The notes: generated from the sequence alone by a model not told the origin. A DNA stretch of 64,000 nucleotides from Candidatus Obscuribacter phosphatis (GCA_001899315.1 MOYA01000001.1:478859-542858); one strand, 5' to 3'. Shown: positions 31,643 to 40,618, counted from the first letter of the stretch. Numbers and translations: made by a program.

Positions 31643-31763
31643 TTGGGCTCCTTTCGATAATTATGCGCTTCTATATTGCTATGCCCCAATCAAGTGCAAA
31701 CAGATACGATTATTTTTTCTTTTTTGGGAAAGAATATAGAATAGTCCTTGTCCGGAGGTAGCG

Positions 31764-32378
31764 ATGCAGGGGAGTGCCATGAAAAATTCGCTTTTGCTCT
31801 TGTCTTTGGCGCTGTTGCTTCAATGCCCAGCCCAGAGTCAGCCGCAATATCAAAATTATCAGCCGCAAGGCGGGGCACCAGCCGGTGGCGAGCAATTCTC
31901 CAATGCCCAAAGACCGGCCACAGACCCGGCGATGATCAAACGTTGGTTCGCCTCTTATGATCAGGTACGCAGGCAGGCGCAGATGACTCCCTCTGAAAGG
32001 CAGCAGGCTGATGGTCTTATGTCTCGCGGACTTTCGATGTTTGTGCCCGGGGAAGAGAAACTTGCCGGACAGAAGCTGCTCAATTCACTTGTGGCCAAAT
32101 ATAGCCTTGCCATAGATCAGATGAAGCAGTTGCCGCTCTTGCCTGAAACAGAGCAGTTGCACCGCGGGTACTACCAATATTTCAGCGATGCCCGTGCTCT
32201 TTTTTCAGACTATTTGAAAGTGCAGAACGACCCTTTGGCGAAGGACCCAAATACCGGCGAACGTTTGCTTGGTAAGGTCTTGCAGCGCAAAGTCGCTCTC
32301 ACCGAACTGGAAGGCAATGTCAAAAATCTAGACAGTGAATTGCGCAATCGTCTTGGTGTGGCGCCTTATCGCTACTGA
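31764..32378 (+). CDS. exported protein of unknown function
   Basis: A 204-residue protein with a signal peptide (about 6-25, ending PAQSQ), a Gln/Tyr/Pro-rich linker (PQYQNYQPQGG), and a helical domain (about 50-204) rich in Gln, Leu and Arg. Two starts have good ribosome sites: 31764 (GGAGG, 5 nt) and 31779 (GGGGAG). The second directly begins the signal peptide and would remove five residues. No family is recognised. It is probably a small periplasmic protein and stands between the divergent Ntn-hydrolase gene and the convergent metzincin gene. Confidence 0.7.
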   Translation: MQGSAMKNSLLLLSLALLLQCPAQSQPQYQNYQPQGGAPAGGEQFSNAQRPATDPAMIKRWFASYDQVRRQAQMTPSERQQADGLMSRGLSMFVPGEEKLAGQKLLNSLVAKYSLAIDQMKQLPLLPETEQLHRGYYQYFSDARALFSDYLKVQNDPLAKDPNTGERLLGKVLQRKVALTELEGNVKNLDSELRNRLGVAPYRY

Positions 32379-32409
32379 TCAGACTGGTTTAATGCGGCTT
32401 TAGAAGGCT

Positions 32410-33546
32410 TTAGAGGGGCACATCTACTTTGCGTTGGTAAAGTCTTTCCAGTGTGTTCAAGTCTCGTTGGCTCAGTCTTGAATGTTCGTCGGTGATGCTA
32501 AACATTAGATCGCCGCGCTCGGGGCTGTGGCCAAGCAAGCCCATGGCATGTCCCAGTTCATGGGCGATTATATTTTTGGTCAGCAAATATCTGGCTTCCG
32601 GTACCTTTGAATAGATAAGGTCGAGGTTCACCTCAATTACTTGGGGCGGCACCGTATACTTTGGTCCCAGGTTGGGAATGTAGATGGGCACAGGAATAGC
32701 GCTGATTGACATGACAGCCAGTTTGCCCGAGGGATGCTTGGTCCATTTGGTTATAGTATGGGCGCCCAGAGTGCAGTCGTTCTTGTCCGAACTGACTCCC
32801 AGCCGGCTCCAAATAACCTTGATGCGCGCCGATTGAGCATTGGTTTCGACAAATTTGACTTTAGCGCCCCGGCTCTCCCAGTCGAAGAAGCCTTCTCTAA
32901 CGGCTTTCATCAGGGACTGGTCTTGTATGGGGGTGATATAGACAGTGATGGGCATTGAGGCAAAGCGAAAAGTGCGGTTCTTGCTTGCCGCCATCACTTG
33001 TTCTAGATAATCGCTTGTCTCTTTGGTCACTTCACCGCCTTTACTGATGCGAAAGAAGTGCGGCGGCGTGGTGTTCTCTGCCGGCAAGATAGATTCGATA
33101 TGGGCGTTTGCCAGCATTTCTCTTACTTTTGCTAGTTTTTCACTGCTCAGCTTTTCAGCCGGTAAATTTTCTTGGTCGAAGGCTTCTCTTGGGCTCTCTT
33201 GGGGCTTGTTGCCGCTCTTGAGTAAGTCTGTGAGCCCATTGATGCGAGTAATGATTGAACCTGGCTGGGGGCAGCCAAAAACTGTTTTTTCTAGTCTTTC
33301 AGTGCGCACCAAAAGCGGCAGGTTGGGTTCAATTGCAAGCCCGGCTTTGACTTCCAGCTCTTGCAAAATCTCAGGGAAAGACTTTTCGCTTGCCTGAGCT
33401 AGAACTGCTGTGCAATCTGATTGCAAAAGGCAGGGCAAGACACCAAACGACAAGACAAAAAATGGCAATACTAAAAATGGCAACACAGTAAGCGGCAACA
33501 CAGAGAACGGCATAAATAGGGCTAGAGAGATAGGCAGTTTTTTCAT
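32410..33546 (-). CDS. exported metzincin-type zinc metalloprotease (matrixin-like)
   Basis: The zinc-binding motif HELGHAMGLLGH (HExxHxxGxxH) lies near residue 328, followed about 10 residues later by SPERGDLMF, which supplies the Met-turn. This places the protein in the metzincins, closest to M10-like matrixins. The catalytic domain spans about 175-375, and a propeptide-like region of about 130 residues precedes it. A Cys in PQP-type sequence near residue 75 (FGCPQPG) could act as a cysteine-switch-like residue, which is an inference. The signal peptide is unusual, made of repeats of the type VLPFxVLP. The ATG at 33546 lacks a clear Shine-Dalgarno. Confidence 0.85.
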   Translation of the reverse strand: MKKLPISLALFMPFSVLPLTVLPFLVLPFFVLSFGVLPCLLQSDCTAVLAQASEKSFPEILQELEVKAGLAIEPNLPLLVRTERLEKTVFGCPQPGSIITRINGLTDLLKSGNKPQESPREAFDQENLPAEKLSSEKLAKVREMLANAHIESILPAENTTPPHFFRISKGGEVTKETSDYLEQVMAASKNRTFRFASMPITVYITPIQDQSLMKAVREGFFDWESRGAKVKFVETNAQSARIKVIWSRLGVSSDKNDCTLGAHTITKWTKHPSGKLAVMSISAIPVPIYIPNLGPKYTVPPQVIEVNLDLIYSKVPEARYLLTKNIIAHELGHAMGLLGHSPERGDLMFSITDEHSRLSQRDLNTLERLYQRKVDVPL

Positions 33547-33668
33547 TGATGCAAGTTTCTGAATTTGCGGCTTTCGATGCCGATTTTCTATGCTAACTTT
33601 TTAAGTCAAATTTCACTAGGTAAATTATTCTGGCCCGATTTTCTAGACAGACTTTCTAAACAGATACT

Positions 33669-34232
33669 CTAGCCAAGTTCTTGCATGGCTTCGTCTATAA
33701 ACTGGCAAAGCTTGATGCGCACTGCTTCGGCTATACGGCTTAGTTCGCGGGCAAAGCAGTAAAACTCGGCGCCGGTTTCAAGGTCATGACTCATCGAAAA
33801 GAGGGCGCCTTCTTGGTCTTCCATCTCTTGCAGTTGGGCTTCCAACTGCTGCAGACCAATATTGCAAAAAATACTCTTTTCTAAGAGCTGTGGGGCTGCG
33901 ACCGTGGTTATGCCGCCGCTTTCATTGAGCTTACCCCAGGTACCCTGCAAATAACGATAGCGGGGCGAGGTTAGTTTCTCTTCTTCGTGCTGTTTGCGGG
34001 CTGGCGACCAGAGCATGACTATGCGAGGGAAGACATTTTTCTTTGGCTCAGGTGGCGAGAACTCTTCCAAGTCTTCCGGTCGATAACCCAAAAGTTCGCG
34101 ATTGAGCCAGAGAAGGCGGCTTTCGGGTAGATGCCCGCGCAGGGCTCTCAAAGTAAGCAGTAGTCCGTCCGATACTGTCAGCTCTTTTGTAGAAAGCTGA
34201 GACTTTATGCGGAACAATTGCTCAGTAGGCAT
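33669..34232 (-). CDS. AbiTii-like domain protein
   Basis: The ATG at 34232 (AGGA about 11 nt upstream) is preferred to a TTG at 34310 that has no spaced ribosome site. The 187-residue product begins with a helical segment SDGLLLTLRALRGHLPESR, then LLWLNRELLGYRPEDLEEF and a strand region. This resembles the AbiTii domain (about 90 residues, with WxxxELxGY), found in proteins linked to phage abortive infection and in many uncharacterised proteins. The second half is helical and not recognised. No defence genes surround it, so a defence role is not supported here. Confidence 0.5.
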   Translation of the reverse strand: MPTEQLFRIKSQLSTKELTVSDGLLLTLRALRGHLPESRLLWLNRELLGYRPEDLEEFSPPEPKKNVFPRIVMLWSPARKQHEEEKLTSPRYRYLQGTWGKLNESGGITTVAAPQLLEKSIFCNIGLQQLEAQLQEMEDQEGALFSMSHDLETGAEFYCFARELSRIAEAVRIKLCQFIDEAMQELG

Positions 34233-34401
34233 AAAAACTGATGTCCTGAATATTTTGCTTTGTTCACTATAGCCGACTTTTAGTGGCTTTTGCCTTAATT
34301 CTCTTCCCAACCTTCAAAAATGGCTGTTTTATGATAGTTTTGAAGAATACCCTGGCAGTTTGCTTTAAGCCGAGATTGAGTCTGACTGAGATTGCTTCCT
34401 G

Positions 34402-34701
34402 ATGGATGATCGATTACGAGAATTGGCCGAGTCCCGATACGGACAAACAGAGTATTTGAGAGTACTCTTCGAACTTGCTCTAGAAGACAATTGGTTCGAC
34501 CTGCAGCATATGATTCAGCATGACATGGCTAAGGCCATTCTGGCCGATTATTCCTATGAAAAAGGTCTGGGTTATCTCAACCAAGAAATATTCTTCGATT
34601 TTTGGGAAGAAGTAATCGAGATCGGCTGGTCTATATTCTGCAGACATACTGGTCTCGGCCGCGAAAGAGTAGACAGCGCTCTGGCGGCTTTACGGCAATA
34701 A
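34402..34701 (+). CDS. small acidic protein of unknown function
   Basis: A 99-residue soluble, probably all-helical protein (LRELAESRYGQTEYLRVLFE, then a Trp-rich helix FFDFWEEVIEIGWSIFC). There is no signal peptide. The start ATG at 34402 is preceded by GAG at an irregular distance, so the ribosome site is weak. The protein-like composition and a clean frame between two convergent genes support it. No family is recognised. Confidence 0.6.
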   Translation: MDDRLRELAESRYGQTEYLRVLFELALEDNWFDLQHMIQHDMAKAILADYSYEKGLGYLNQEIFFDFWEEVIEIGWSIFCRHTGLGRERVDSALAALRQ

Positions 34702-34720
34702 GTTAATAGGTCAACAAGTT

Positions 34721-34743
34721 AATAGGCTCGGTTTTAGCCTATT
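34721..34743. terminator. candidate bidirectional terminator hairpin
   Basis: AATAGGCT (34721-34728) and AGCCTATT (34736-34743) form a perfect 8-bp stem with a 7-nt loop between two convergent genes. The right arm overlaps the stop codon of the minus-strand gene. The T-run is short on both strands, so termination would be weak. GTTAATAGG is duplicated just before it. Confidence 0.45.
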
Positions 34744-35080
34744 TCAGAAAGAATTTTAGGCTGGGTACTTCATTGAAGAGGGGCATTTCGACATTCTTGC
34801 CCGAGCGTCCCCGCCCGTTTATTTGGTCCAGTCTTTCCATGCGCACGTCCATGACGTCTTGCAGATAGCCCTGTCTCAAATCATGAGCCAATTCCATTAT
34901 GTAAGCCTGGTCGGCACTGTCATGATGGCAGTCCTGGTTGTCTTTGTCATTTTGGCGAGCATCAGAACGATTTTTCAAAACATTCAATAGACTGCCGTAA
35001 GAAACAGCCTCGGGTATTCTCGGCTGGTTTGCTCCCGGTTTGGTGCTACCTAAGTCATCAAAATCGTTGGAATAATTCAT
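34739..35080 (-). CDS. small soluble protein of unknown function
   Basis: A 113-residue hydrophilic protein with an Asp/Asn-rich first half (NYSNDFDDLGSTKPG, then RSDARQNDKDNQDCHHD), a helix QAYIMELAHDLRQGYLQDVMDVRMERL and a short hydrophobic end. There is no signal peptide or known motif. The ATG at 35080 has GAG about 6 nt upstream. It is convergent with the acidic small protein. Confidence 0.5.
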   Translation of the reverse strand: MNYSNDFDDLGSTKPGANQPRIPEAVSYGSLLNVLKNRSDARQNDKDNQDCHHDSADQAYIMELAHDLRQGYLQDVMDVRMERLDQINGRGRSGKNVEMPLFNEVPSLKFFLK

Positions 35081-35219
35081 CTATGCTCGCCCTCGCTTCA
35101 CTACTTCAAGTAAAAGGGGCTTGAGCTTTAGAGGGAAGAGTTTCTTTCTAATGTTAAGGTCAGATGGCAGATAATTTATTAAGTAGGGCGTTCTTGAGCC
35201 AGTTATCTTTTCTAGATAT

Positions 35220-36332
35220 CTATTGAACCTTGTACTTAAAGACCACCGCTAAACCGCTGGGGAAGTTTCCTTCTTTATCGCTCACCTGGTTGGGGCGGTC
35301 GGAAGCAAGCGACCAAACACCGGGGTTATCGGCCAATATATCGACAACCACCCGGTCGGATGGATTGAGATTGACAGTGTCTCTGATAACATGCGGCTCC
35401 AGAGGGTCTGAGCCATTGCTCGCCACGACTTCTAGGCGGTGACCGCTTAGATGTAAGGGCACCGCTTGGTCGCTCAAGTTGAAAATGTGCAGCCTTAGCC
35501 TTTTGCCCGGGCTGGTTTCTATGGCTGGTATATGCGGTGCCGTCTTGCCGTTGATCACCAGCACATCTTGGGCTTTTTGCCCGCTTTCTTTGCCGGCAGC
35601 CACAGTAACTTTATTGATAAACAAAGACAGTTCTTGGTCGGGCGAGCGGCTGTTCAAGCGCGGATGGACAATAATTGCGCCATATAGCCCCAGATCGCGT
35701 TGTTTGAGATGCATCACCTGGGGATGATAATAGCCCGAAGCTTGCACCGTCGGAATAAATTGATAGGCATAGATTTCACCCGGGCGCAGATAGCGTTCCG
35801 ATTTGGGCTGGCTATCTTTAGTTGCCGCTGTGCCGGCCCTTGGTAGTCCGTCCACTGTGTGAGGCAAAACCAAACCATGGAAGTGTAGGCTGGTCGGCAC
35901 TGTCAGTTCGTTGTGTAGGACAATTCTAGTCGGCTCGCCTTCTTTTAGATGTAGTTCGGGTCCGGGTACCTGTCCGTTATAGGTGAGACAATGGGCTTTC
36001 TTGCCCCCGCCCAGGTCGATGTCTTTCTCTTTGGCAAAGAGATGCACTTCATGAACCGGCTGTCCGGCACCAGCCATGGGGCGCTCTTGCATCGTCTGGG
36101 TCAGTTCGCTCATCGAGCGCATAGCATCGTTGACTTCGCCCTTGATAGAGCGCAGTTCCTGCTTCATCTTTTCTAGTTCTTGTTTTTCTTTGGCTTGTTC
36201 TGCCGCTAAATCATCTACTTCATTAAACTGAGCCATAGCCGGGCTGCCGCCAAGCAAAATCAATAAAGAAAGCAGACCTACCAGTGCGCGGGCCACTGTT
36301 TTTGCTTGACCGAGCTTTTGCTCTTGGGACAT
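35220..36332 (-). CDS. multicopper oxidase homologue with depleted copper ligands
   Basis: After a signal peptide (about 14-34) and a coiled coil (about 38-75) come two cupredoxin domains (about 85-210 and 220-370). The first keeps YNGQVPGPELHLKEG and HFHG (H-x-H pair 1). The second canonical pair is altered: YYHPQ stands where family members have YHPH. The C-terminal H-x-x-H-x-H motif is reduced to LHLSGH, and the final HCH-x3-H region is replaced by WSLASDRPNQ. The type 1 copper and most of the trinuclear ligands are therefore missing, and laccase or nitrite reductase activity is unlikely. It starts 2 nt after the stop of the upstream Usp gene, so the two are co-transcribed. Confidence 0.8.
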   Translation of the reverse strand: MSQEQKLGQAKTVARALVGLLSLLILLGGSPAMAQFNEVDDLAAEQAKEKQELEKMKQELRSIKGEVNDAMRSMSELTQTMQERPMAGAGQPVHEVHLFAKEKDIDLGGGKKAHCLTYNGQVPGPELHLKEGEPTRIVLHNELTVPTSLHFHGLVLPHTVDGLPRAGTAATKDSQPKSERYLRPGEIYAYQFIPTVQASGYYHPQVMHLKQRDLGLYGAIIVHPRLNSRSPDQELSLFINKVTVAAGKESGQKAQDVLVINGKTAPHIPAIETSPGKRLRLHIFNLSDQAVPLHLSGHRLEVVASNGSDPLEPHVIRDTVNLNPSDRVVVDILADNPGVWSLASDRPNQVSDKEGNFPSGLAVVFKYKVQ

Positions 36333-36334
36333 GG

Positions 36335-37252
36335 TTAATGCCGTGCCACCACTGTCGATACCGGTGCCTGCGATACCACCCGCTCACAAATATGTCCCAT
36401 GAGGAAGTGCTTGATTGCTCCGCCGCCCTGGGCGCCAATAACAATCAAGTCGCTCGACTTTTCGTGGGCTAACTTTAGAATCTCGGCATCTGGGCGACCC
36501 GCCTTGAGATTGAGAGTGATTTTCTTGAAACCGGCATCGCCTAAATGTTTCTGGGCCGAGGCGAGATAAACTTCGCCTTCCATCATGAGATTTTCCTGCA
36601 TGGCCGTGACAAAAGAAAAGGGCGTCACCGAGGCGATGATTTTGGAAACGTTCACCACATAGGTGAGGTGTAGCTGTGCTTTTTCTCGGTCGAGGGCAAG
36701 TAAGTCTAAAGTTTTGCCGATGCTCTCAAGACATTGATTGGAGCCGTCTAGACCGATGGTGACTGAGCGCTCGCTTGTGGCGAAGGCCGCTTCTTTGCCC
36801 GGGCGCAAAAGCAAGACCGAGACTGGGCTGTGTCTAGCCACATGATGGCTGACCCGGCTCAGGAAAAGACTATCGTGATGTTTGCTCTGGGCTAAGACCA
36901 CCACTTGTGCCTGGTTGTCTTTGCCGACTGTTTCTATCATCTGTGCCGGCGGTCCCGAGACTATTTCACACTTGACCGTGGCGCCGAATTTTTCAAAATT
37001 TTTCTTGACGGCATCGAGAATTTTCGCTGCTCTTCTTTCCACCACATGGGAAAGATCTTCTGGAAAATCGGCTTGCGCCTTCAGGACCTGCTCAAAGGAA
37101 GGCAATTCTTCCTTGACGTAAAGTAAGGTAACCTGGCTTTGATCGAGGGGCAGGAGGGCGGCGACCTTCTCTACTTCCACAAGCTCTTTAGCGGCCTTCG
37201 CTTCATCTTTGTTGGTCGATTGGGCCACATCGATTGCTACCAAAATATTCAT
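36335..37252 (-). CDS. tandem-domain universal stress protein
   Basis: A 305-residue protein of two UspA domains (about 1-150 and 152-305). The first begins MNILVAIDVAQ. The second ends with DLIVIGAQGGGAIKHFLMGH followed by PVSTVVARH, close to the ATP-binding pattern G-x2-G-x9-G-S/T but with His in the last position. The ATG at 37252 has GGAAG 8 nt upstream and replaces a TTG two codons earlier. It is cytoplasmic and probably stress- or low-oxygen-related. It is the first gene of a pair with the degenerate multicopper oxidase homologue and is divergent from purB. Confidence 0.88.
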   Translation of the reverse strand: MNILVAIDVAQSTNKDEAKAAKELVEVEKVAALLPLDQSQVTLLYVKEELPSFEQVLKAQADFPEDLSHVVERRAAKILDAVKKNFEKFGATVKCEIVSGPPAQMIETVGKDNQAQVVVLAQSKHHDSLFLSRVSHHVARHSPVSVLLLRPGKEAAFATSERSVTIGLDGSNQCLESIGKTLDLLALDREKAQLHLTYVVNVSKIIASVTPFSFVTAMQENLMMEGEVYLASAQKHLGDAGFKKITLNLKAGRPDAEILKLAHEKSSDLIVIGAQGGGAIKHFLMGHICERVVSQAPVSTVVARH

Positions 37253-37381
37253 TGTCAACTTCCGAGTCAGTTTTAGTTTTCGCCTGCAAATAACGGGCAG
37301 ATTTTACAGGACTACTGGCATCTATATACGGTCATTAAATTAATTCATTTCTTTGCGAATTTTCTTGACGAGAGCACCCGC

Positions 37382-37409
37382 TTGAAAGCGTCACTTGAGA
37401 AAATATTCT
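37382..37409 (+). promoter_or_regulatory. candidate sigma-70-type promoter of purB-malQ
   Basis: TTGAAA (37382-37387) and TATTCT (37404-37409) are separated by 16 bp. The predicted start is near 37416, with AAGGA following and then the GTG of purB at 37433. It was judged by eye. Confidence 0.4.
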
Positions 37410-37432
37410 TTCACTGATAAGGAATTCATAGG

Positions 37433-38728
37433 GTGATAGAACGTTACACTCGCGCCGAGATGGGCGCTATTTGGTCTCTTGAAAGCAAGTTTCAGACCTT
37501 TTTAGATGTCGAGCTGGCTGTAATGGAAGCGCAGTGCGAAATGGGGCTTGTTCCAGCTGAGGCGCTGGCTGAAGTCAAGGCCAAGGCTCGCTTTGATGTC
37601 AAAAGGATCGATGAGATCGAAGCCGAGGTCAGGCATGATGTCATTGCTTTTCTAACCAATATATCCGAGAACGTCGGTGAGGCGGCTCGCTTCGTCCATA
37701 TGGGTTTGACCAGCTCGGATGTCATTGACACGGCGCTGGCTTTGCAACTTTTGCGTGCCTCCCAAATTTTGCTGCGTGAGCTTGATAGATTGACCGAAGC
37801 CGTCATCGGTCAGGCGCGCAAACATAAGCACACTGTCATGGTCGGACGCTCTCACGGCATCCATGCCGAGCCAATCACTTTCGGCTTCAAGATGGCGGTC
37901 TGGGTGGAAGAATTACGTCGTCATAAAGTACGCCTGGAACAGGCTATCGAAATGATATCTGTCGGGCAGATGAGTGGTCCGGTCGGTACCTTTTCCAATA
38001 TTTCACCGGAAGTAGAAGAGCGGGCTTTGAAGCATCTTGGCTTGAAGCCGGCCAAAGTTTCTACTCAGATTATTCAAAGAGACAGGCATGGCCAGTTTAT
38101 GAATACTTTGGCCTTGATTGCCTCCTCGCTTGAGAAGTTTTCAGTAGAGATAAGACATCTGCAGCGCACCGATGTATTGGAAGCCGAAGAGCCTTTCCAT
38201 GCCGGGCAAAAAGGTTCTTCCGCCATGCCGCATAAGCGCAATCCGGTGGCCACCGAAAATATCAGCGGCTTGGCCAGGGTGGTGCGCGCCAATGCTCTGG
38301 CGGCAATGGAAAATGTCGCCCTCTGGCATGAGCGAGACATTTCGCACAGTTCGGTAGAGCGCATAATTTTGCCTGATTCGACTATCTTGCTTGACTATAT
38401 GATGGCTCGTCTAGCTGGAGTGATCGAAGGCTTGGTGGTCTATCCCGAAAATATGCTGCGCAATATGGATGTTTTCGGCGGGGTTATTTTCTCGCAGGCG
38501 GTGCTCTTGAAGCTAGTCGATAAGGGGCTCAGCCGTGAAGATTCTTATAAGCTTGTGCAGGAAAATGCGATGAAGGCTTGGAATAAAGCCGGCGGCAATT
38601 TTAGAGATAATCTCAAAAGCGACGAGCGCGTGGTCAAGCATCTAAGCACAAGCGAGATAGAAAGCTGTTTTGACCCAGCTGCCTATTTGAAAAATATCGA
38701 TTATGTTTTTGAAAGGGCGGCGATTTGA
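37433..38728 (+). CDS. purB: adenylosuccinate lyase
   Basis: PurB splits SAICAR and adenylosuccinate, releasing fumarate, in purine synthesis. The family signature GSSAMPHKRNPV (about 261-272) holds the flexible active-site loop serine. Other markers are TSSDVIDTA, GRSHGIHAEP with the catalytic His, and RTDVLEAEEPF. The length of 431 residues is normal for the shorter bacterial class. The start is GTG at 37433 with AAGGA about 9 nt upstream. It overlaps the malQ start by 3 nt, so the two genes are translationally coupled. Confidence 0.97.
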   Translation: MIERYTRAEMGAIWSLESKFQTFLDVELAVMEAQCEMGLVPAEALAEVKAKARFDVKRIDEIEAEVRHDVIAFLTNISENVGEAARFVHMGLTSSDVIDTALALQLLRASQILLRELDRLTEAVIGQARKHKHTVMVGRSHGIHAEPITFGFKMAVWVEELRRHKVRLEQAIEMISVGQMSGPVGTFSNISPEVEERALKHLGLKPAKVSTQIIQRDRHGQFMNTLALIASSLEKFSVEIRHLQRTDVLEAEEPFHAGQKGSSAMPHKRNPVATENISGLARVVRANALAAMENVALWHERDISHSSVERIILPDSTILLDYMMARLAGVIEGLVVYPENMLRNMDVFGGVIFSQAVLLKLVDKGLSREDSYKLVQENAMKAWNKAGGNFRDNLKSDERVVKHLSTSEIESCFDPAAYLKNIDYVFERAAI

Positions 38729-40479
38729 GCAAGAATACCAAGTTTCGGGTGCAGCAAATCAACCTAGATAAGAAGCTGGCTGGTCTTTTGATTCCGGTTT
38801 TTGCCATGCGCAGCGATGAGAAAGATTACGGCATCGGTGATACCGCCTGCGTCATGCAAGCGCTAGATTTTCTCGCTTCTCTAAATATGTCGGTCTTGCA
38901 GCTTTTGCCGATAAACGAGACCGGTGCAGATAACTCTCCCTATAACGCTCTCAGTGCCAACGCCCTTGACCCGGTCTATCTGACCATGACACCAGAAATG
39001 GTGCCGGGATTGAGCCCCGCAATGTTGCATGAGCTGGCACCAGATTCGGTGCTTGAGCCGCTCAGGCAAGGCGCGGTCAATTATGAACCGGTTAAGAAGC
39101 TGAAATTGGCGCTTTTGCGTGCCGCTTATCAGGCTTATAAGGAAAAACCAGTAGAACCGGAAGAACTGGCTGCATTTAAGAAAGAGCGTGCCTGGCTGGA
39201 GGGCTACAGCCTCTTTCGCGCCTTTATGGATGAAAACGGCGGCAGTGCTGTTTGGACCGAGTGGCGGAGCGAGCACAGAAGTGCCGAAAAATGTCGCGCG
39301 CTGGCGGAAGCCCCGGCCATAAGCGAGCGTCGCCGCTTTTATGAATGGGTGCAATGGGTGGCCTATCGACAGTGGCGCCAAGTGCGGGCCTATGCCGATA
39401 AGTTGAACCTAGAGCTCATGGGTGATATTCCCTTTGGTGTCAGTCGCTACAGCGCCGATGTCTTTTGCCAGCCCCAGTTTTTTGATCTGGAAAGCTCTGG
39501 TGGTGCGCCGCCTGAGACATTCTTCCAGGGTGATAAATTTACCGAGGTTTGGGGGCAAAATTGGGGTATTCCGCTTTATGATTGGCAAACCCTCAAAAAG
39601 CATGACTATTCGTTTTGGCGTCAGCGGGTAAGATCTACTGCCGAAATTTTCCATTATTTTCGTATCGATCATGTCCTCGGCTTCTTTCGCGTCTATGCTT
39701 TTCCCTGGATTCCAGAGCGCAACGGCGAGTTTGTCGACCTGACCTTGGCCCAAGCCAAGCTGAAGACCGGCGGCAGACTGCCTGGTTTTTCACCGCGCTC
39801 AGACGAAGAGCCTGAAGATGCTGCTGCTAATTGCGAGGACGGCACGGTCTTGCTGAGCATGATTCTTGATGCCGCCGGTGATACCAAGGTCGTGGCTGAA
39901 GATCTCGGCATGGTACCCGATTATGTGCGGCCGCGCCTGCAGGAAATGGGGATTCCAGGCTTTATCATCCCCATCTTTGAGCGAGATGAAGATGACCCCG
40001 AGCGTAATTTCAGAAAACCCGAGACCTATGAGCCCCTCAGTCTGTCTACCTTGGGCACACACGACCATCAACCTCTCAAGACTTATTATGAAGAGCTGAG
40101 CAAGTGGTGGCACGGTCCAGACGGACATGAGGGTTGGTTGGAAGTTTCGCGCTTGATGCGTTTCCTCGGTTTAGAGCCGGAGGAGGCTCCGGAGCATTTC
40201 GACAGTGCTTTGCAAAAGCGTATATTCAAGGTGCTGTTTTCTTCGCCTTCTTGGTTGACTGTGCTCATGATAAGCGACCTGTTTGCAAGTGCAAAGCGCT
40301 TCAATGAGCCGGGGCTTGCCGAAGATTCCAACTGGAGCCAGCGACTCTCTAAGCCTTTTGCCGCTTATAGGCAAGATGAGAAAGGCGAGATTCTCTCTTA
40401 TGTTGCAGACCTAGTGGTCTCCAGCGGGCGTGGGCGCAGAACTGAAGGGATCTGTCTAAGCCGGACTAATCCGGACTAA
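38725..40479 (+). CDS. malQ: 4-alpha-glucanotransferase (amylomaltase)
   Basis: MalQ transfers alpha-1,4-glucan segments in glycogen and maltodextrin metabolism (GH77). Visible motifs are the N-terminal AMRSDEKDYGIGD and INETGADNSPYNALSA, LMGDIPFGV, FRIDHVLGFFR with the catalytic Asp, VAEDLGMVPDYVR with the acid/base Glu, and TLGTHDHQPL. At 584 residues it is slightly longer than the typical 500. The start is TTG at 38725, overlapping the purB stop, with AAAGGG upstream. The last codons and the stop come from the 10-bp repeat array that follows, so the C-terminus (LSRTNPD) is repeat-derived. Confidence 0.95.
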   Translation: MSKNTKFRVQQINLDKKLAGLLIPVFAMRSDEKDYGIGDTACVMQALDFLASLNMSVLQLLPINETGADNSPYNALSANALDPVYLTMTPEMVPGLSPAMLHELAPDSVLEPLRQGAVNYEPVKKLKLALLRAAYQAYKEKPVEPEELAAFKKERAWLEGYSLFRAFMDENGGSAVWTEWRSEHRSAEKCRALAEAPAISERRRFYEWVQWVAYRQWRQVRAYADKLNLELMGDIPFGVSRYSADVFCQPQFFDLESSGGAPPETFFQGDKFTEVWGQNWGIPLYDWQTLKKHDYSFWRQRVRSTAEIFHYFRIDHVLGFFRVYAFPWIPERNGEFVDLTLAQAKLKTGGRLPGFSPRSDEEPEDAAANCEDGTVLLSMILDAAGDTKVVAEDLGMVPDYVRPRLQEMGIPGFIIPIFERDEDDPERNFRKPETYEPLSLSTLGTHDHQPLKTYYEELSKWWHGPDGHEGWLEVSRLMRFLGLEPEEAPEHFDSALQKRIFKVLFSSPSWLTVLMISDLFASAKRFNEPGLAEDSNWSQRLSKPFAAYRQDEKGEILSYVADLVVSSGRGRRTEGICLSRTNPD

Positions 40480-40550
40480 TCGGGACTAAGACCGACTAAG
40501 CCAGACTAATCGGGACTAAGCCAGACTAAGTCCGACTAAGTCCGACTAAT
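40451..40550. repeat. 10-bp tandem repeat at the malQ end
   Basis: Nine 10-bp units of the type CCGGACTAAT occupy 40461-40550, preceded by a decayed unit from 40451. Each carries TAA or TAG within GACTAAT/GACTAAG. Because 10 is not a multiple of three, stops appear in every frame within three units. The malQ stop codon (40477-40479) is one of these TAA triplets. Confidence 0.92.
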
Positions 40551-40618
40551 CGAGTTCCGCCTGATTCAATAATGTATAATCCTAACCAACCTGTTGATCG
40601 TGAAAAGGGTTTTAGTGC

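Noticed and set aside
33669-34232. Phage-defence island around the AbiTii-like protein
   Set aside because: No nuclease, toxin, restriction or mobile genes are adjacent, and the domain alone is not evidence for defence.
35220-36332. Copper nitrite reductase (NirK) to follow NarG
   Set aside because: Type 1 and type 2 copper ligands are missing, and the pattern is closer to a degraded multicopper oxidase.
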